DNA of 64,000 nucleotides from VRUE01 sp963702955. GTDB lineage: Bacteria > Actinomycetota > Thermoleophilia > Solirubrobacterales > 70-9. Shown here piece by piece: positions 33,801 through 42,300 of this stretch. The notes beneath the pieces were generated by a model, which ran no database searches, had not been told where the DNA came from, and worked only from the letters and a program-made list of their open reading frames with translations. The position numbers and the translations under genes were made by a program. The number at the start of each line of letters is the position of its first letter. Within the stretch, counting starts at the first letter, position 1. Where the stretch lies: assembly GCA_963702955.1 (NCBI GenBank), contig OY969774.1, positions 1,922,001-1,986,000 on the forward strand, read 5' to 3'.

Positions 33801-34762
33801 CGCGCCACTCGGCAGTCCCACCTCCGGTGACGGCGGTGCTCGACGCCTCGAGCCGCTGGCTGCCGGCGCAGCTCGGCCGGGTCGAGGAGCTGCTGAGAGA
33901 GCAGAGTCGCGGCCACGGAGAGGTGCTCGCCGCCGACGCCGGGATGACGCTCGAGGCCGGCGGCAAGCGGCTGCGGCCGATGCTGGTCCTGCTCTGCGCC
34001 GGCGAGGAGGGCGGCGAGGCGGCGGTGCGGGCGGCGAGCGCGATCGAGCTGGTGCACATGGCGACGCTCGTCCACGACGACGTGCTCGACGCTGCGCCGC
34101 TGCGCCGCGGCCGGCCGACGGTCGCCGCGAGCGCCGGCCGCGAGCGCGCCACGGCGACCGGCGACCTGCTCTTCTCCCGCGCCTTCGCGCTGCTCGCCGC
34201 CGCCGGCGAGGGACGGGCGATCGAGCTGCTCTCGGCCGCCTCGGTGGCGCTTGCGCGGGGTGAGCTGGCGCAGCGCCAGGATGCCTACGACACGGCGATC
34301 GGCGAGCAGCGATACATCGAGCGCTGCCGGTTGAAGACGGCGACGCTGTTCGAATGCGCCTGCCTGCTGGGACGCGACGAGGGGGCGCTGGGAGAGTTCG
34401 GCGCCGCGATCGGCCTCGCCTTCCAGCTGCTCGACGACGTGCTCGACGTCGCCGGCCCGCCGCAGCGGACCGGCAAGGAGCGCGGGACCGACCTGCTCGA
34501 CGGCACCGTCACCCTGCCGCTGATCCTCGCCGCCGAGGCGGACTCCGAGGTCCGTGCGACCGACCTCCGCTCGCTCGATCAAGCGGGGGCCGAGGCGCTC
34601 TGCGAGCGGATCGCCGCGACCGGGGCGCTGGAGCGGGTCCGCGCCCGGGCGCTGGAGATGGTCGCGGAAGCAAAGCGCCAACTCGCCTCGGCCGGCTTCG
34701 AGCCGGAACGGCGGCGGCTGCTCGACCTCGTCGCCGACGGCGTCGTCCAGAGGTACAGCTGA
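33797..34762 (+). CDS. Polyprenyl diphosphate synthase (trans-isoprenyl, menaquinone side chain)
   Basis: 321 residues. Aspartate-rich motifs: LVHDDVLDAAPLRRGRPT (FARM) near 92-109 and FQLLDDVLDVAG (SARM) near 214. GGKRLRPML near 54 binds the allyl diphosphate. The GTG start overlaps the menG stop (GTGA). Chain length cannot be read reliably. The position with menG and qcrABC indicates long-chain prenyl for menaquinone. A longer upstream frame is a shadow of menG. Confidence 0.92.
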   Translation: MTRHSAVPPPVTAVLDASSRWLPAQLGRVEELLREQSRGHGEVLAADAGMTLEAGGKRLRPMLVLLCAGEEGGEAAVRAASAIELVHMATLVHDDVLDAAPLRRGRPTVAASAGRERATATGDLLFSRAFALLAAAGEGRAIELLSAASVALARGELAQRQDAYDTAIGEQRYIERCRLKTATLFECACLLGRDEGALGEFGAAIGLAFQLLDDVLDVAGPPQRTGKERGTDLLDGTVTLPLILAAEADSEVRATDLRSLDQAGAEALCERIAATGALERVRARALEMVAEAKRQLASAGFEPERRRLLDLVADGVVQRYS

Positions 34763-34827
34763 ACATCAATTCCGCCTATGTGCTCCGGCTGAATAGCAGC
34801 GACTTCGCTTTCGTCTGAGTTTCGTAT

Positions 34828-34833
34828 TACAAT
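34828..34833 (+). promoter_or_regulatory. -10 box of the toxin-like/RHH pair (leaderless)
   Basis: TACAAT at 34828-34833 lies 6 nt before the GTG at 34840, in an AT-rich spacer. The spacing fits a leaderless transcript, as for the AbiEi and Fic genes in this window. Confidence 0.45.
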
Positions 34834-34839
34834 TCCTTT

Positions 34840-34980
34840 GTGGAAATCCGTTCGTCGGCACCCGCCCGCAATGCCGAGCTTCTTGAGGTTGTCACGATCA
34901 TCCGTGACGACAGGTCAGAGCTTGTGATCCATGCGATGAAGATGAGGCCGGGGTACCGGCGACTTCTACCCGGAGACTGA
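34840..34980 (+). CDS. Short toxin-like protein, probably the C-terminal remnant of a TA toxin
   Basis: 46 residues from GTG 34840: starts VEIRSSAPARNAELLEVVT and ends IHAMKMRPGYRRLLPGD. The ELLEVV...ELVIHAMKMR..Y..LL pattern resembles the C-terminal half of small RelE/BrnT-like toxins found upstream of CopG-type antitoxins. Full-length relatives are, from memory, about 90 residues, and no N-terminal half is found upstream in any frame, so this is probably truncated. It ends 2 bp before the RHH gene. Confidence 0.5.
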   Translation: MEIRSSAPARNAELLEVVTIIRDDRSELVIHAMKMRPGYRRLLPGD

Positions 34981-34982
34981 CG

Positions 34983-35264
34983 ATGGCTGGGAAAAAGACC
35001 CACGGCAAGACCGCCGCCGGCAAACCAATTACCGACGATCTGATCGACAAGCTGGCCGAGAAGGCCGAGGTGGGCTACGACGTGGAGGAGACGCTTCGGC
35101 GTCGCCCAGGCCGGCCGACGATTGGCTCGGCTGCCGCGAGCGTCGAGTCCGTTCGCCTCGACCCGGAGCTACATGAGGCCCTTGATCTGCGCGCAAAGCG
35201 CGACCATGAGGCAACCTCCTCGGTTATCCGCAAGGCACTTCGTCAGTATCTGCAAGCCGGCTGA
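34983..35264 (+). CDS. Ribbon-helix-helix (CopG-type) antitoxin-like protein
   Basis: 93 residues. The C-terminal part is an RHH fold: SVESVRLDPELHEALDLRAK, then EATSSVIRKALRQYLQ. The N-terminal part (ITDDLIDKLAEKAEVGYDVEETLRRRPGRP) is the usual companion segment in antitoxins of this group. The ATG is 2 bp after the short toxin-like ORF, so the two form an operon. Inferred role: autorepressing antitoxin, now without a complete toxin. Confidence 0.75.
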   Translation: MAGKKTHGKTAAGKPITDDLIDKLAEKAEVGYDVEETLRRRPGRPTIGSAAASVESVRLDPELHEALDLRAKRDHEATSSVIRKALRQYLQAG

Positions 35265-35296
35265 CCGACCCCTGGCAGTTAGGCGCAGGACCGGGC

Positions 35297-35629
35297 CTAG
35301 CCGAAGTCGTCGGCGGTGATCAGGTCGGCGGCGAGCGCCGTCGAGAAGGTCTCGACCACCTGGCGCATGCTCTCGCGTTCGAGCTCTTCGAGCTTGCCGG
35401 CCAGCACCTCGGTGCCGTCGTCCAGTTGCTCGTCGTAGGCGTCTATTTCGCCCTCGCCGTGGATTCCGTCGTCGCGCCACTCGCACTCCGGGCAGCGCCG
35501 CCAGAGGCGCCAGTGCCCGCGGCTCGCGGTCTGCTCCCAGCGGACCGGCTGCACCAGCTTCGAGTCGCACCGGGGACAGACGTGAAGTCCCTTCTCCGTC
35601 TTCGTGCCTGTGCGACTCGCGTTGCTCAT
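35297..35629 (-). CDS. Zinc-ribbon hypothetical protein
   Basis: 110 residues. Two Cys pairs, VCPRC near 17-21 and CPEC near 46-49, around VQPVRWEQ and HWRLWRRC suggest one zinc ribbon. The C-terminal part is acidic and helical (DDGTEVLAGKLEELERESMR). No enzyme motif is seen. It converges with the RHH gene, 32 bp apart. Possibly a nucleic-acid- or protein-binding factor; function unknown. Confidence 0.72.
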   Translation of the reverse strand: MSNASRTGTKTEKGLHVCPRCDSKLVQPVRWEQTASRGHWRLWRRCPECEWRDDGIHGEGEIDAYDEQLDDGTEVLAGKLEELERESMRQVVETFSTALAADLITADDFG

Positions 35630-35765
35630 GCCTAAACATCGAACACACCGGCGCGGGTTTCAATCCGCACTTTTCCGCGAAATCTCGAGAAAACCCCATT
35701 AGCGGGTAGGCGCCCGCCCGATTCGAATCGATCCGGCCGCGCCCGCCGCCCGTTACCATGGGTCG

Positions 35766-36002
35766 ATGCTCGGAAACATCGGTCCCCTCGAGATAGTCGT
35801 CGTCTTGATCATCGCCCTGATCGTCTTCGGCCCGAAACGGCTGCCGGAGCTGGGGCATTCCCTCGGCAAGGGCATCCGCGAGTTCAAAGGCTCGCTGAGC
35901 GGCGAGACCGACGAGCCGCCGCCGCCATCCCCCGAGATCGAGGCCGGCGAGAGCGCGCAGCCCGCGGTTCACGAGGAGCCGGTCGCCCACAAGCGGCCGT
36001 AG
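35766..36002 (+). CDS. tatA: Sec-independent protein translocase TatA
   Basis: 78 residues. N-terminal membrane helix (7-22), the FGPKRLPELG hinge at 21-30, the amphipathic helix HSLGKGIREFKGSL, then a Pro/Glu-rich tail. This is the classical TatA/E layout. It lies 16 bp before tatC. The Rieske protein upstream is a likely Tat substrate. Confidence 0.95.
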   Translation: MLGNIGPLEIVVVLIIALIVFGPKRLPELGHSLGKGIREFKGSLSGETDEPPPPSPEIEAGESAQPAVHEEPVAHKRP

Positions 36003-36018
36003 CCGGGGCCGGGCCGGG

Positions 36019-36786
36019 ATGCCCCGCCGCGTCAGGCCGGTCTCCCACGAAGACCGGCTCACTCTCGTAGAGCACCTCGACGAGCTGCGCAACCGGCTGA
36101 TCGTCTCCGCCGCCGCCTTCGGGGTCGCCCTGGCGCTCTGCTTCTGGCAGAACCACCTGTTGCTGGAAATCGCCGGCGGCCCGCTGCCCGGCAACCACAA
36201 GCAGCTGATCACCTTCGGCGTCACCGAGCCGTTCACGACGACGCTCACGGTCGCCGCCTACGGGGCGATCGTCCTCTCGCTGCCGGTCGTCCTCTACCAG
36301 CTCTACGCCTACGTCCTGCCGGCCTTCAGCGAGACCGAGCGGCGGGTCGCGCTGCCGATCATGCTGCTGGCGCCGGTGCTCTTCCTCGCCGGCGTCGCCT
36401 TCGGCTACTTCGCGGTGATGCCGGCCGCGGTCAAGTTCCTGCTCAACTTCAACGACAGCCAGTTCAACGTCCAGGTCCGCGCCAGCGACTACTACAGCTT
36501 CTTCTCGATGACGATGCTCGCCTGCGGGATCATCTTCCAGTTGCCGCTGGCGATCATCGCGGTGACCCGCCTCGGGATCGTCAGCATCGAGCAGCTCAGC
36601 TCCAATCGTCGCTACGCCTACCTCGCGATCGCGATCGTCGCCGCGGCCCTGCCGGGGGTCGACCCGGTCTCGATGCTGATCGAGATGGCGCCGCTGCTTG
36701 CTCTGTACGAGTTGAGTATCTTGCTTGCGCGCGCCTTCAGGCCGAAGGCGGCGGGAGGCGTGGGCAAACCCTCAACCCAGGAGTAG
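36019..36786 (+). CDS. tatC: Sec-independent protein translocase TatC
   Basis: 255 residues and six transmembrane helices. The N-terminal signal-binding motif HLDELRNRLI is near 19-28, followed by FGVTEPFTTTLTVA with the conserved Glu after helix 1, and SETERRVALP in the cytoplasmic loop. No tatB is seen, so this is a two-component TatAC type. The following membrane gene starts 8 bp later. Confidence 0.96.
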   Translation: MPRRVRPVSHEDRLTLVEHLDELRNRLIVSAAAFGVALALCFWQNHLLLEIAGGPLPGNHKQLITFGVTEPFTTTLTVAAYGAIVLSLPVVLYQLYAYVLPAFSETERRVALPIMLLAPVLFLAGVAFGYFAVMPAAVKFLLNFNDSQFNVQVRASDYYSFFSMTMLACGIIFQLPLAIIAVTRLGIVSIEQLSSNRRYAYLAIAIVAAALPGVDPVSMLIEMAPLLALYELSILLARAFRPKAAGGVGKPSTQE

Positions 36787-36794
36787 GACGAGCG

Positions 36795-37178
36795 ATGGCA
36801 TCGAGCGGCGAGCGGCGGATGGTCTTCGACACCCGCGGGAAACGTAAACACGTCATCCGCGTGGTCTACGCGATCCTCGCGCTGCTGATGGGCGCCAGCC
36901 TCTTCCTCGTCGTCGGCCCGGTCAACATCGGCTCGCTGCTCGGCAACCAGAGCTCGGGCGGCAGCGCCGCCAAGGTCTTCGAAGAACAGGCGGAACGGAT
37001 CGAAAGGCGGCTGGTCAAGGACCCGACCGACGAAGCCCTCCTGCTCGCGCTGACCCGGGCGCAGATCGGCACCGGCAACGCCGAAGTCGAAACCGACCCG
37101 ACCACCGGTGCGCAGACCGTCCCCCCCCCGCCCGCCATCACTTTGAAGCGGCGGGGGAATCCTGGGACCGCTACCTGA
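36795..37178 (+). pseudogene. Membrane-anchored TPR-like protein, 5' part before a frameshift
   Basis: 127 residues in the first frame. A transmembrane helix lies at about 20-46 (VIRVVYAILALLMGASLF), then a helical segment AAKVFEEQAERIERRLVKDPTDEALLLALTRAQIG that looks like a tetratricopeptide helix pair. The frame passes a run of nine C (37121-37129) and becomes unlike protein (ITLKRRGNPGTAT). With one extra C the frame would continue into the 3' part (to 37600) as one protein of about 268 residues. Confidence 0.7.
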
Positions 37179-37600
37179 AGCAGACCGCCGAACCGAGCAC
37201 CACCGGGGCCCAGCTCGTCGCCGGGACCTTCTTCAAACTGGCGGAAGGCAGTAACGGCATAGCCGAAGCCGTGGAAAACGTCTCCAAGGCCACCGAAGCG
37301 CAGCAGATCGCCGCCGAACAGCAGCCGACCCTCGGCTCGCTCAGCACGCTGGCGATCTACCAATTCTTCAACGGCGAATTCGCCGCCGGCGACCAGACCG
37401 CCAAGCAGGCTGCCGCCAAGGCGTCGTCCAAGGCGGAAGGGAAAACGATCGAAAACCAGCTCGGCGAATACCGCAAACGCGGCGAAGAATTCGAGAAGCA
37501 GAAGAAGGAACTGGAGAAGGCCGAAAAGGAAGCCGGCAAAGAAAAACTCACCAACCCCAACCCCTTCGGCGGCCTCGGCGGCAGCAGCGTGGGCGAATAG
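37136..37600 (+). pseudogene. 3' part of the frameshifted TPR-like membrane protein
   Basis: From about 37136 this frame encodes HHFEAAGESWDRYLKQTAEP, then LVAGTFFKLAEGSNGIAEAV and LGSLSTLAIYQFFNGEFAAG, typical TPR-like helices, and ends in a Lys/Glu-rich coiled stretch and NPFGGLGGSS. It has no start or ribosome site of its own near the junction (a GTG at 37271 is internal). It belongs with the 5' part across the C9 tract. Confidence 0.7.
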
Positions 37601-37613
37601 CCACCATCGAGAG

Positions 37614-37686
37614 TGGGCCGTGTAGGGATCGAACCTACGACCTTGAGATTAAGAGTCTCCTGCTCTACCAACTGAGCTAACGGCCC
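37614..37686 (-). tRNA. tRNA-Lys (CTT anticodon)
   Basis: 73-nt cloverleaf on the minus strand: acceptor GGGCCGT/ACGGCCC, D arm AGCTCAGTTGGTAGAGC, anticodon loop CTCTTAA on stem GGAGA/TCTCA with an outer G-A mismatch, and T arm GTAGGTTCGATCCCTAC. The discriminator is A, and CCA is not encoded. Confidence 0.94.
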
Positions 37687-37732
37687 GGGGTCGGGGAGTA
37701 TAGGAAGGTCGCGGGCTCGCCCGTGCCGGCGC

Positions 37733-38506
37733 TCAGGGCAGGGGGCGGCAGGTCCTGAAGGCGTCGCCGCTGACGATCTCGCCGTCGGCGAAGCTGAAGA
37801 AGCCGCGGGTCTGCAGGATGTAGTCGGAGCAGCGGGCCGAGACGTAGCTGCGTTCGACGCCGCCGGCACGGTAGCGGCGGCCGATCTTGACGTCGGCGTG
37901 GGTGAGGGCGCCGTAGCCGCCGGCGAGTTCGGGGACTTCGAAGTCGGCGCGGTAGCCGTAGAGGCCGTGGCGCCGTTCGATCCGGACGACGACGACGAAG
38001 GTTTCGACCGCCGGGAAGGTCGCCTGGGTGTGGACGAGGACCGTCGGGTCGCCCCCCTCGCGTGGGCCGTTGAAGAGGGTCAGCGGCGCTTTGATGTCGA
38101 CCCGGCTGCGGCCCGGCAGGCCGATCGTCGCGCCGAGGTGGCCGCTGCCGACGATCGCCGCCCGGCAGCGGCTGCGGGCCTGCGCGGGGGTCGCGTCTTC
38201 TATCCGGCCCGGTGGGCAGATCGGCAGCCCGGCGGTGGTCAGCTTGCCGTCGCGGTCGAATTCGAGTTTGATCTGCCGCAGCGCCGGCGGCATCGAGCCG
38301 TCGGTGGTGCCGATGTCGGCGTGGCCCTGGAAGGAGATCGGCGCGTAGGAATGCCGTGGCAGGGCGTGCGGCTCGAAGCCGCCGTCGGCGTGCAGGACGA
38401 GCGTGCCGATGCGGACGGTGGCGGCCCCGGCCGGGCCGACGGCGAGCACGGCGAGCGCCGCGCAGGCCGCGAGGGCGACCGAGATGCGAATCCGTCCCAT
38501 GCCCAT
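37733..38506 (-). CDS. Secreted four-cysteine protein, paralogue 2 of 4
   Basis: 257 residues with a signal peptide (about 1-28, ending GPAGAA). Family blocks: GTLVLHADGGFEPHALPR, TTDGSMPPALRQIKLEFDRDGKL, GLPIC, RSRCRAAIVGSGHLG, PLTLFNGPREGG, RRYRAGGVERSYVSARC and a terminal TCRPLP. All four cysteines match the other copies. It follows paralogue 3 on the same strand. An internal ATG two codons on is an alternative start. Function unknown. Confidence 0.8.
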   Translation of the reverse strand: MGMGRIRISVALAACAALAVLAVGPAGAATVRIGTLVLHADGGFEPHALPRHSYAPISFQGHADIGTTDGSMPPALRQIKLEFDRDGKLTTAGLPICPPGRIEDATPAQARSRCRAAIVGSGHLGATIGLPGRSRVDIKAPLTLFNGPREGGDPTVLVHTQATFPAVETFVVVVRIERRHGLYGYRADFEVPELAGGYGALTHADVKIGRRYRAGGVERSYVSARCSDYILQTRGFFSFADGEIVSGDAFRTCRPLP

Positions 38507-38543
38507 AGATACCCGGCGCCCCGTCGGAGTAGCGCCGGCCGCC

Positions 38544-39311
38544 CTACTTGCGGACCTTGCAGGGCTTGAAGACCGTCCCCTCGACGAAGCTGCCGTCTTC
38601 GAAGCTGAATTCGGCCTTTGCCTGGAGCCGGCCGTCGGCGCAGTGGGCGTTGGCGTAGCTGTGCTTCTTGCCCCTGTAGGTCCATTCGCGACCGATCGTC
38701 AGGTGGCCGGAGATCGGCGAGCCGTAGCCGTTGACGATTCGCGGGAAGTGGGCGACGGTCCTGAAGCCGTAGCGGCCGTGGTGGATCCGTTCGATCTCGA
38801 TCGAGATCACGTAGGTGGTCGGCGCCGGGTAGTCGAGATGCGCGTGCCCGAGCACGGTCGGGTTGCCGTGCTCGACCGGGCCGTTGAACAGGGTCAGCGG
38901 CGAGGAGGCCTTGATCGGCCCCTGTTCGGGCAGCTGCACGAGCGCGGTGCCGAAGCCTTCGCCGACGATCGCTCCGCGGCAGTTCTTGCGCGCGACCGCG
39001 ACGGTCGTCGCCACCAACTTCGCCATCGTGCATTTCGGCAGTCCTTCGGTGTCGACTTCTCCGTGCTTGTCGAATTCGAGCGTCAGCGTCTTCAGCGGCG
39101 AGGGGCGGGTGCCGTCCCTGGTCTTGAAGGTGGCCGAGCCGTGCAGCTGGATCGGCGCGTTTTCGCGCTTCGGCAGCGTCTTCGGCGTGAAGCCGCCGTC
39201 GGCGACGATGACGATGTTGCCGATCTGCAGCTTGATCGCCTGCGCCACGCCGGCCGACAGCAGCAGCGCGAGCGCGGCGACGAAAAGCGTTCTTAACAGA
39301 GTCTTCCGCAT
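38544..39311 (-). CDS. Secreted four-cysteine protein, paralogue 3 of 4
   Basis: 255 residues with a signal peptide (about 1-25, AGVAQA). Family blocks: IGNIVIVADGGFTPKTLPKR, TRDGTRPSPLKTLTLEFDKHG, GLPKC, RKNCRGAIVGEGFG, PLTLFNGPVEHGNPTVLGH, YRGKKHSYANAHC and a terminal PCKVRK. The ribosome site GGAGGGG precedes the ATG. It is divergent from MMPL copy 2 by only 41 bp, which suggests a shared control region. Confidence 0.82.
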   Translation of the reverse strand: MRKTLLRTLFVAALALLLSAGVAQAIKLQIGNIVIVADGGFTPKTLPKRENAPIQLHGSATFKTRDGTRPSPLKTLTLEFDKHGEVDTEGLPKCTMAKLVATTVAVARKNCRGAIVGEGFGTALVQLPEQGPIKASSPLTLFNGPVEHGNPTVLGHAHLDYPAPTTYVISIEIERIHHGRYGFRTVAHFPRIVNGYGSPISGHLTIGREWTYRGKKHSYANAHCADGRLQAKAEFSFEDGSFVEGTVFKPCKVRK

Positions 39312-39352
39312 CTTCGGGCCCCTCCGTAATCCCCGACCGCCAAACTAGCAGG

Positions 39353-42300
39353 GTGCGACTGAGGAGGAGCAGGGGGAAGCACGAGGGCGACTCGCGCGAT
39401 CGCAGCGCGGGTCGCGGCGATGCGCTCCTGCGTCACCCGCGCCGCGTCCTCCTCGCCGCCCTGCTCGTCCTGGTGGCGCTGGGCGCGCTCGGGGTCGGGG
39501 TCGAGGGGAAGCTCAGCCCGACCAGCCTCAACATCCCCGGCACGCCCTCCTCGCAGGCGAACGAGCTGCTGCAGGAACATTTCGGCCAGAGCGCCCCGTT
39601 CGTGATCCTGCTGCGCGGCCCGGCGAAGGCGCTGGACCGGCAGGGGCCGGAGCTGATCCGCGCCCTGCGCCGCGACCCCGCCGTCACCACGCTCTCGCCC
39701 TGGGACCGGGGCACGGTGCAGCGCCTGCGGCCGAGCCCGCGGCGGGCGATCCTGATCGTCGACTTCCACGTCGGCATCGACCAGGCGGTGAACGAAACGG
39801 TCCCGAAGCTGAACCGGACGCTGGAAGCCGAGATCCAACCGCCGGTCCGCGCCACCCAGACCGGCTTCGCCACCCTCTCGCGGGCAATCCAGGACGACTC
39901 GATCTCGGCCACCAGGCGTGGCGAGCTGATCGCCCTGCCGGTCCTCCTGCTCGTCCTCCTGCTCGTCTTCCGCTCGCCGGTCGCCGCCGCGATTCCGCTT
40001 GCCTTCGGCGCCGTCACGGTGCTCGCCTCGCGCGGGCTGCTCTCGATCCTCACCGACTGGTTCAGCGTCGATGCCTTTGCGCTCGTCGTCTGCACGATGA
40101 TGGGCCTGGCGCTGGGGGTCGACTACGCGCTGTTGATGGTCTCGCGCTTCCGCGAGGAGCTGGCGAGCGGAGCCGAGCCGCTCGAGGCCGCCCGGGCGAC
40201 CCGGCGCAGCGCCGGACGGACCACGGTCTTCGCCGGCAGCACGCTGATGCTCTCGATGCTGGTCGCCTTCTTCGTCGTCCCTGGCTCGCTGCTCGGCTCG
40301 CTGGCGGCGACGCTCGCCCTCGTCGTCGCGCTCAGCGTGCTCGCCGCGGTCGTGGTCGGTCCGGCGGTGCTGACCCTGCTCGGGCCGAACATCGATCGCT
40401 GGCGGATCGGAAAGCCCGCCGCGAGCGACGGCTCCTCCCGCCTGATGGCCCTGGTCGGCGCCGCCCTGCGCCGCCCGGCCGCGGCGGCGCTCGCGATCGG
40501 CGCGATCGTGCTGGCGCTGGCGATCCCGGCAGTCGGGCTGAAGACCGGGCCGCCCAGCCAGACGCAGCTCTCCCACGACGATCCCACCCGCAAGGACTTC
40601 GAACTGATTGAGCGGGAAATCGGCCCCGGCTTCGACGCGCCCTTCGTGATCGTCGCCGCGGCCGACAAGGGGACCGTGACCGAACCGGGACGCCTGCGGG
40701 CGCTGAGCCGCTGGCAGCACAGGATCGCCCGTCAGCCCGGTGTCCAGGCCGTCGTCGGCCCCGGCCAGGTCGCCAAGGCGGTGGCGCCGCTGCGAGAAGC
40801 CGGCAGCCTGCTCGCGACCGGCGCCGAAGCCGGTCCGCTGGCCGAATTCGGCCGGCTCGGCCGAAACCTCGGTCGCGCCGCCGCCGGGGTCGCGCAACTG
40901 CGCGCGGGCGTCGCCAAGGCGAGCTTCGGGGCGGGACTGCTGGCCGAGGGGTCGGGACGGGCCGAGGACGGCGCCCGGGCGATCGCCGCCGGTCTCGGCC
41001 AGGCGACCGCCGGCAGCACCCGGGCGGTCGCCGCGCTGCAGACTTTCGCGCATGGGACCCGCCGCCTCGCCGGCGCCCAGCACCGCGCCGCGCTCGGAGC
41101 CCTCAACCTCAAGTTCGGCCTGCAGAGCCTCGCCCCCAACCTGCGCCACAACGCCCTGCGCCGCTCGCGCGGCCAGCGCAAGTCGCTCGAACACGACGCC
41201 CACACCAAGCTGCCGCAGCTGATCGCCCCGGCGCGGGAAGCCGAAGCGCAGCTGAAGACGGCGCTGCGCCAGCTCGAAGCGATGACCGTCGGCAAGAGCG
41301 ACCCCGCCTACGCCGCGTCCCTGGCGGCGGTGCGCCAGGCGCAGGCGGCGCTCACCGGGGTCGACCCGGCGAGCGGCGCTCCCTACGCCCCCGAATACGC
41401 CGGCCTGCCGGCCGAACTGGAAGCCCTCCAGGGCCGGCTCACGGTCGACGCCGAAGAAGCGAAGATCGTGACCGACTGGCTGGTCTCCGGAATCGACGCG
41501 ATCAAGAAGCTCTACTCGGGGGCAAAACGCCTCTCCGAAGGCCTCGCCAAGCTCGAAGGGGCGGGCAAGAAGCTTGCCCACGGCTCCGCCCGACTGGCCC
41601 GGGCCGCGTCGCAGCTCGGCGGCGGCCTGGCCAGGTTGGAAGCCGGCGCGACCGCGCTCGCCGGCGGCATCTCCCGACTCGGCGGCGGCGCCGGCGCGCT
41701 CGGGCAGGGCCTCGCCGACGGCTTCCGCCGTTCGGCGCCGCTGCAGTCCGGCCTGCGCCGAGCCTCGGTGCAGGTCGTCTCCAACGACGCCAAGCTGACC
41801 CGGCAGGCCCGTCGCCTGCAGCGAACCACGCCGGGGCTGTTCGACTCCGGCTACTTCGTCCTCTCCGCCCTCGACGGGGCCCGGCCCGCGGTGCGCGAGC
41901 GGGCCGGCGAAGCGATCGACCTGAACGGCGGCGGCCAGGCGGCGGCGATGCTGGTCATCTCCCGCTACACCTTCAACTCGCCCGGCTCGATCGCCCTCGA
42001 CAAGCGGCTCGCGGCGGATGCGACCGAACTCGGTCGCGAAACCGGGCTCTCCACCGGCGTCGCCGGCGGCGCCGCCCAGCTCAACGACTACAGCCGCGCC
42101 ACCCGCTCCCGCATCCCCTTCGTGATCGCCGCGATCGCCCTGGCGACCTTCCTCGTCCTGCTGCTCGTCCTCCGCGCCCTGCCGCTGGCGGCGATCGCGG
42201 TCGGCCTCAATCTGGCGACCGTCGCGGTCGCCTTCGGTGTCCTCACGCTGCTCTTCAACCTGCCCGAAGACTGGCCCCTGGGGGGACACAGCTACGTCGA

